From Syntrophobacterales bacterium (lineage in GTDB: Bacteria; Desulfobacterota; Desulfobaccia; Desulfobaccales; 0-14-0-80-60-11): DNA of 64,000 nucleotides. Both the position numbers and the translations under genes were made by a program. The notes below the pieces were generated by a model. That model saw only the letters and a list, made by a program, of their open reading frames with translations, was not told the DNA's origin and ran no database searches. The stretch spans positions 124,001 to 188,000 of the forward strand of contig JALNYP010000001.1 of the NCBI GenBank assembly GCA_023229795.1, given 5' to 3'. Of this stretch, positions 59,697 through 64,000 are shown piece after piece. Each line of letters opens with the position of its first letter. Position 1 is the first letter of the stretch.

Positions 59697-60692
59697 ATGA
59701 GGGCCGCAAGATATCTTGTGCTCTTGATCCTGGCAGGGGCGGTTTGGGGCTGCGCCGCGCAGGCTCCGGTGAAAACAGATGCTCAAGCCCCCGAAACGGC
59801 GCAGGAGTTATATAGCCGGGGAAATGAGGATCTGGCCCGGGGTCAAAATGAGAAGGCTCTTAAAGAATATACCAGAGCACTGGAACTCGACCCCAAGCTC
59901 AGCGAGGCCTATACTGACCGGGGCATAGCCTATAAACGTTTAAATCGTTTTGACCTGGCTATGGCCGATTTCAACCGGGCCATCGAACTCGACCCCAAAG
60001 ACGCCGACGCTTATGCCAACCGTGGGCTGATCCACAATACCCAACGCCGATATGACCTGGCCCAAGAGGATTTTGACCGGGCTATCCAACTCGATCCACA
60101 ACTGGCCATGGCGTATTGGGGACGGGGTTCTGCGCTGATCGGCAAAGGTTCAAGGGGGCAGGCGATCCAGGATTTCAACAAAGCCATAGCGCTTAACCCC
60201 AACACCTTTGAGTTTTTTCTCAGCCGGGGCATGGCTTATCTGACCGGGGGTGAAACCGATCTGGCGTTGGCGGACTTCAATCGGGGAGTGAAGGTTAATC
60301 CCCGGAGGATAGAAGGCTACTTCCTCCTGGGAGTGATATATTTTGACAGAGGCCAGTATCAGCAGGCCATCGCTGTTTTGAGCCGGGGGATAAACCCGGG
60401 CCCGAAGATGGAACGGGAGGAGTTGCAGGCTCTCTTATTCCGGGCCCAGGCCTATGAAAAAACCGGAGAACGCCAAAAGGCCCTGGCCGATTACCAGGCC
60501 GTCCTCAAAGCCGCCACCCCGTCCCAGGAAAAAGAGAGCAGGTATGCGACCTGGAGGGTCCGGGAATTGGAAGGGGGCAGCTCGGGAAAGCCTTCCGGCC
60601 TGAAGCCCGAGCCCATGCCGGAACCTTTTAAGGTCGACAGCATTTTTAGGATTAAGGGGAAAAAGACGACACCGGCGAAAACAGGCGAGTGA
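59697..60692 (+). CDS. TPR-repeat lipoprotein
   Basis: Signal with lipobox VWGC (Cys about 19). Six or seven consecutive TPR units cover about residues 37-280; the first are very regular (AQELYSRGNEDLARGQNEKALKEYTRALELDPK, SEAYTDRGIAYKRLNRFDLAMADFNRAIELDPK). A Lys/Pro-rich tail follows. Likely an outer-membrane-anchored scaffold, function unknown. Start ATG 59697 has AGAGGAGG six or more bases upstream; GTG 59688 is an alternative. It sits between an intact RND gene and a remnant of another RND tail, so it may have been inserted or have replaced a gene. Confidence 0.85.
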   Translation: MRAARYLVLLILAGAVWGCAAQAPVKTDAQAPETAQELYSRGNEDLARGQNEKALKEYTRALELDPKLSEAYTDRGIAYKRLNRFDLAMADFNRAIELDPKDADAYANRGLIHNTQRRYDLAQEDFDRAIQLDPQLAMAYWGRGSALIGKGSRGQAIQDFNKAIALNPNTFEFFLSRGMAYLTGGETDLALADFNRGVKVNPRRIEGYFLLGVIYFDRGQYQQAIAVLSRGINPGPKMEREELQALLFRAQAYEKTGERQKALADYQAVLKAATPSQEKESRYATWRVRELEGGSSGKPSGLKPEPMPEPFKVDSIFRIKGKKTTPAKTGE

Positions 60693-60702
60693 GCCGGGCA
60701 AT

Positions 60703-60810
60703 TTCAGTCTTATCGGGGTGGCCTCCGCCGCCTTTTCCCTGATCGTGGTGCCGGTGATCTTTTACCTGCAAGCCAGTCGTAACCCTGCGGCTAGCGAAAA
60801 TAAAAAGTAG
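60703..60810 (+). pseudogene. Remnant of an RND transporter C-terminus
   Basis: Frame reads ...GVASAAFSLIVVPVIFYLQASR, then NPAASENKK and stop TAG 60808-60810. It matches the end of the RND gene at 59568 (ASTAFSLIVVPVIFYLQASR); over 57 bases 46 are identical, and most differences are third-codon positions. Upstream similarity fades by about 60703, and no start is available. It is therefore the tail of a second, mostly deleted RND gene or a diverged duplication. Too short to be in any gene list. Confidence 0.75.
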
Positions 60811-60835
60811 GGGCGGGTTTGAAACCCGCCCCTAC
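60807..60835. repeat. Palindromic intergenic element, family GTAGGGGCG (copy D)
   Basis: A perfect 29-base palindrome with 14-base arms (left arm GTAGGGGCGGGTTT) around one G. It overlaps the stop codon of the RND remnant. Its termini are those of copies A-C. Confidence 0.75.
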
Positions 60836-60876
60836 GGTTCATAATTAATTGCGACTTCCTGGGGGACAATCCGTCC

Positions 60877-61737
60877 TCAACCCACCATCTTCTTGAACCG
60901 CTCGGTGCGGATGGCCTCGCCTTTGGCGGCCGTCGGGGTCTCGCAGGCCAGGGCCTTGACCTTGGCCAGGCGGTCGGCAGTGGCCGGATGGGTCTTAAAG
61001 ATGCCGCTGGTGGCGCCCTTGCCCTTGGCTTCCATGGTGGTGAGGACCGCGACCAGGGCGGTGGAGTCATAGCCGGCCCGGTTCAGGGTGGTTACCGCGG
61101 CGGCGTCCGCAGTCTCTTCGGCCTGGCGGCTGTAGCCGTTAACCACGATAGTCTTGAAGACGTCATCGATGGAGCCCTCGAACAGGGTCACCAGGCCGGC
61201 GGCCACCGACCCGCCATATACGGTGACGGCTTCTTTGCCCATGGCGGTCCAGACTTCGGTCCAGCGGGCCTTGCTGATGGAGTTGATGCCGTCCTTGTTG
61301 GCCACGTGGGCCACTTCATGGGCCAGCACCGCGGCTAACTGGTCTTCGCTTTTACAGGTCTGGATCAGGCCCCGGGTGATGAAGATGATGCCCCCGGGAC
61401 AGGCAAAGGCGTTGATTTCCCCGGTATCCAGCACCGCAAAGTGGTAGCCCCGGAAGGGGTTGGGGCGGGCGGACTTGCGGGCCACGGTGTCTCCCACCTC
61501 ATTGACGTACTCGGTAAGCTTGGGGTTCGAGTCCAGTTTATACTTGGTCAGAACCCGGGCGGCCACGGCCCGGCCGATGTAGTATTCTTCGGAATCGGTA
61601 ATGGGCCGGGAGGCATCCTGGGCCTTGGTCGCGCCCTTGTAAGCAATGGCGGCCATCGGGGCCACGGCCATGGCGGCGCAGCCTCCCACCAAGAAGGGCG
61701 CCACCGCCAATATAACCAACCAGCTCAGGCGTCTCAT
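60877..61737 (-). CDS. M48 metallopeptidase lipoprotein (LoiP/YcaL-like)
   Basis: Envelope zinc protease, 286 aa. Lipobox LVGGC (Cys20). The M48 core shows SARPNPFRGYHFAVLDTGEINAFACPGGIIFITRGLI, the zinc motif HEVAH (140-144) and the third-ligand region RQAEETADAAAVTTLNRAGYD. SGIFKTHPATADRLAKV closes the domain. Length and domain fit LoiP/YggG-type proteases that act on misfolded outer-membrane proteins. The start overlaps the SH3-protein gene by four bases, indicating one transcript and perhaps a complex in which the SH3 domain targets the protease. Confidence 0.9.
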   Translation of the reverse strand: MRRLSWLVILAVAPFLVGGCAAMAVAPMAAIAYKGATKAQDASRPITDSEEYYIGRAVAARVLTKYKLDSNPKLTEYVNEVGDTVARKSARPNPFRGYHFAVLDTGEINAFACPGGIIFITRGLIQTCKSEDQLAAVLAHEVAHVANKDGINSISKARWTEVWTAMGKEAVTVYGGSVAAGLVTLFEGSIDDVFKTIVVNGYSRQAEETADAAAVTTLNRAGYDSTALVAVLTTMEAKGKGATSGIFKTHPATADRLAKVKALACETPTAAKGEAIRTERFKKMVG

Positions 61738-62219
61738 GGCTTCAGGTCTCCTTCCTGGATAAAGGCTTGCAGTTTGGCCGGGTCGACTTTAAAGCTCTCG
61801 ATTTTGTCCACCTGGGCGAAATTCATCTCGGGGTGCTTGGACCGGTAGGAGTTTTCCACCTCAGGGGTGAAGCCCTTACCGGCCAGGGCCACTTCGTCGC
61901 TGCTGGTCTGCTTCACCGGGGTGCCGAACAGGAGCCCGGACAGGCCGGACTTGGCGGCGCCGGCCGGAGCGGTGAAGGCCTGGCGGTTGAGCCAACCGGT
62001 CTGGCCCTGGTAATCCACCTTGTACCAGTCTCCGGCCTGGCTCTCGACGTTCACTTCGGCCCCCGCCGGCACCGGGGCGACGGGAGTACTGGAGAAATCC
62101 GGGTCCGGATAGAGTGACTGGTTGGGCTGAGCCACCTTCAGGGTTTCGCCCCAGCCGATCGCCGGCATCAGGAGAACTAGCGCCAGCCCCAAAGCCAGAA
62201 CAAAACGGACAAATTTCAT
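61734..62219 (-). CDS. Exported SH3-domain protein, partner gene of the M48 lipoprotein
   Basis: Signal peptide (residues 1-24, MKFVRFVLALGLALVLLMPAIGWG) followed by a bacterial SH3 domain (about 25-85: TLKVAQPNQSLYPDPDFSSTPVAPVPAGAEVNVESQAGDWYKVDYQGQTGWLNRQAF) that typically binds peptidoglycan or proteins. The remaining 75 residues include SSDEVALAGKGFTPEVENSYRSKHPEMNFAQVDKIESF, which resembles a conserved C-terminal segment in proteins encoded next to M48 proteases. ATG 62219 (GAGG eight bases upstream) was chosen. A GTG at 62240, five bases after a perfect AGGAGG, would add seven residues and is a serious alternative. Confidence 0.8.
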   Translation of the reverse strand: MKFVRFVLALGLALVLLMPAIGWGETLKVAQPNQSLYPDPDFSSTPVAPVPAGAEVNVESQAGDWYKVDYQGQTGWLNRQAFTAPAGAAKSGLSGLLFGTPVKQTSSDEVALAGKGFTPEVENSYRSKHPEMNFAQVDKIESFKVDPAKLQAFIQEGDLKP

Positions 62220-62357
62220 GGAATAGACCTCAGGTCTCACATCAACCTCCTTTCTTTGGGCTATTTTACCATATTAATCGCTATAAAGTGAATTCTTGCG
62301 AAAGTCAGGGTAAGGGGATTAATCCACGGCCTGGGGGACAAGGCAGACCAGTCCCGG

Positions 62358-64000
62358 TCATTTGATTTGCGAATAAATACTCGCCAGGGCAATGGGAATC
62401 AAGATCCAGCCCAGGATCTGCTCCAGATGAAAGTAGAGCCAGATAAGAAAATGGGAGCCCTTGGAATTCCAATATTTGACCAGTCCCAGGTCGATGGGCA
62501 AGAATCGATCCAGACTGATCAAGAACCTGATGGCGACGGATTTATAGACTTTCCCATCCGTCGGTCGGCCGACTTTCAGGTGGCAGGGGTCGAATAACAG
62601 GGCGCCCAGACCGATGAGGGACAGGCTCACAAAGAATACCCGGTAAGGAGCGCGGCCATAACCTGCCAGCTTCCCCCAAAAAAACCACTCCAGCCAGCGC
62701 CGCACGGACCACCAAGGCATCTTCTCGGCCAAATCCCGATCGTGCATGCGGATAAAGACCTCATTAGCCCATTTGTCCCGGCCGAGGCGCTTGAGGAAGG
62801 CTTCCAACTGGACATAGCTCTGGGTATTGAAGGGGCTGGTTTCCACGAGGTTTCTCAAGGCCTGGTAATCTTTCGGACTATAATCCGCATCATCGATTTT
62901 ATCGATACTGATGCCGTTATAGCTCAGGTCGGTTAAATAGACCTTGCGGATATGGGTGGATTTATCCGGTTCCGGGAATCTGACCTCCTTAAAGGCCAGG
63001 CCCTGGAAGGCGCTGCGGCGGAAGTCTGCCGACGTGACTATCTCAACATTGGTGAACTGTGCGGGACCCTTTACCTGCATATGGCTGGCGTCTAAGACCA
63101 TGATCCTGGCATGAGCAATTTTTAACTCACGCTGCACCAGGGTCCCTCTCAGGTTTAAGGCGGGCAGGTTAACGCTTTTTTCCAGCCCTTTCCGGCCGTC
63201 GATCGGGGTTCCGGAAATTTCCAGATCATAGAAGTCCCCATAAGACAGGTCGAGATTGCCACAGACCAGGGCCCCATCCCAAAAGACCTTGTGGCCCACC
63301 TTCATTTTAGAGAAGTCTTGCGGTTGGCATTGATTGAGGAACTTAATCCCGGTGGCCCGGAGGTTCAAGCCGATATCGGCGAGTTCGAATTTTACGGGCC
63401 CATGAAATTGGGCACCCCGAAAAAAGATGGTGCCGCCCACCTTCAGGTTCCGGAAATCTGCCACTTTCACGGGGTTGAGAAACTCGGCCTTATCGAGACA
63501 AAATTGCAGGCCGACACGGGCCAAGACAAAATCAACCGGCCCATGGAACTTGGTGGAGGTAAATAAGGCATGCTGGTCAACCTTCATGGAGTTGAAGTTG
63601 GCGGTTTCCGCTTCGCTAAAAAACTCCGCGTTCTCGGCATCGAATTCTCGGCCGATGTGAATCAGGTCAAAGAGCACCGGCCCCTGGAATTGGGCGGATT
63701 TGAAAAAGGCGCTGGTGCCCACTTCCATGCCGCAAAAATCCGCTTTGCCTGTGGGGCTGCGAAACCCGGCGCCGTCGGCATGCAATTCCTTGCTGATCTT
63801 GGCGTCGCGCCAGACACTTTCCGCCTCAAAGAGGGTGTGGTTGCAAAAGACGCTGCCGTCAATTTTGATTCCCTTAAAATTGGCAGGTTGAAGAAATTTA
63901 CCGTTGGTAATCGACAAATCTTTCTTAAAATGACTTTCCTTAAAGGTCACCGCGTCCGGGAAGGTGCAATCATCCAGGCGCAGGAGATGATCTATGGTGA
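62358..64000 (-). CDS. Membrane protein with long-period beta-helix repeats, 5' end outside window
   Basis: The frame is open to the right edge (reading ...DHLLRLDDCTFPDA before GTG 63950), so the N-terminus is missing. The visible part has an extended pentapeptide-like region with about 46-residue repeats: units with ADFxxMKVGxxxFFxxAxFxGPVxFxLxxIG recur at least three times (about residues 70-230 from GTG 63950). A further beta-rich part follows, then a helical DYSPKDYQALRNLVETSPFN...AFLKRLGRD region. The C-terminus has a membrane helix (about 425-442, APYRVFFVSLSLIGLGALL) and another (about 500-525, FHLEQILGWILIPIALASI). The role is unknown; such right-handed helix proteins often bind ligands or nucleic acids. 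Confidence 0.75.
   Translation of the reverse strand, partial: TIDHLLRLDDCTFPDAVTFKESHFKKDLSITNGKFLQPANFKGIKIDGSVFCNHTLFEAESVWRDAKISKELHADGAGFRSPTGKADFCGMEVGTSAFFKSAQFQGPVLFDLIHIGREFDAENAEFFSEAETANFNSMKVDQHALFTSTKFHGPVDFVLARVGLQFCLDKAEFLNPVKVADFRNLKVGGTIFFRGAQFHGPVKFELADIGLNLRATGIKFLNQCQPQDFSKMKVGHKVFWDGALVCGNLDLSYGDFYDLEISGTPIDGRKGLEKSVNLPALNLRGTLVQRELKIAHARIMVLDASHMQVKGPAQFTNVEIVTSADFRRSAFQGLAFKEVRFPEPDKSTHIRKVYLTDLSYNGISIDKIDDADYSPKDYQALRNLVETSPFNTQSYVQLEAFLKRLGRDKWANEVFIRMHDRDLAEKMPWWSVRRWLEWFFWGKLAGYGRAPYRVFFVSLSLIGLGALLFDPCHLKVGRPTDGKVYKSVAIRFLISLDRFLPIDLGLVKYWNSKGSHFLIWLYFHLEQILGWILIPIALASIYSQIK

Noticed and set aside
1..64000. CRISPR arrays, rRNA or integrase/transposase genes
   Set aside because: I found no regularly spaced direct repeats, no rRNA-like sequence and no transposase or integrase coding region.

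Overview
The window is a GC-rich, gene-dense stretch of chromosome from a Gram-negative (diderm) bacterium. Envelope genes dominate: TolC and two RND pumps, a TPR/beta-barrel secretion protein, a CpoB-like lipoprotein, PpiD, L,D-transpeptidases and a PEP-CTERM protein. Together with LutB/LutC-type proteins and a stand-alone pyruvate-kinase C-terminal-domain protein, this suggests a Desulfobacterota ('deltaproteobacterial') lineage, perhaps related to Desulfobacca. That placement is inferred from gene content and was not tested by phylogeny. I see no rRNA, tRNA or CRISPR array.

Layout. 1-2.8 kb: 3' part of mtnA, then two tandem YkuD L,D-transpeptidase genes, the second broken by a one-base deletion. 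3.0-3.8 kb: a PEP-CTERM protein behind a sigma-54 promoter. 3.9-8.1 kb (minus): proA-nadD-rsfS-M48/TPR protease-fmdB-like, a tightly overlapping operon. 8.1-15.6 kb (minus): polysaccharide deacetylase, an M24 peptidase overlapping a LutB-LutC fusion, an unknown membrane protein, and cpoB-ppiD. 16-19.5 kb: dnaE. 19.6-28.7 kb: an ElyC/YdcF-like protein, then a probable exopolysaccharide module (membrane GT2 synthase overlapping a 1347-aa TPR/beta-barrel protein), a PDZ-M48 lipoprotein and a convergent histidine kinase. 29-36 kb: pyruvate-kinase-C-like protein, an ssb gene with a damaged 5' end, polA, two tandem alanine-zipper lipoproteins and an FlaA1/CapD-type SDR. 36-50 kb: PfpI, Tat-exported aldo/keto reductase, quinone oxidoreductase, an RND pump with its adaptor, era, a two-gene membrane/histidine-kinase module, a saccharopine-dehydrogenase-like protein, a carboxylesterase and a protoglobin-PsiE protein. 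50-64 kb: a frameshifted Type IIG restriction-modification gene, a TolC-MFP-RND operon, a TPR lipoprotein, a leftover RND gene tail, an M48 lipoprotein/SH3 pair, and an edge-truncated beta-helix membrane protein.

The most interesting points are these. The synthase/secretin pair (20.7-26.3 kb) combines a PilZ-less GT2 enzyme with a PelB-like inner-membrane-anchored TPR/beta-barrel. A kinase at 45.2 kb is joined without a gap to a membrane protein carrying two HExxH motifs. Three genes (second YkuD, ssb, Type IIG) are each broken by one small indel, which means either real decay or assembly error. Small palindromic elements ending in GTAGGGGCG/CGCCCCTAC are scattered through the window. An RND C-terminal remnant lies downstream of an unrelated TPR gene.
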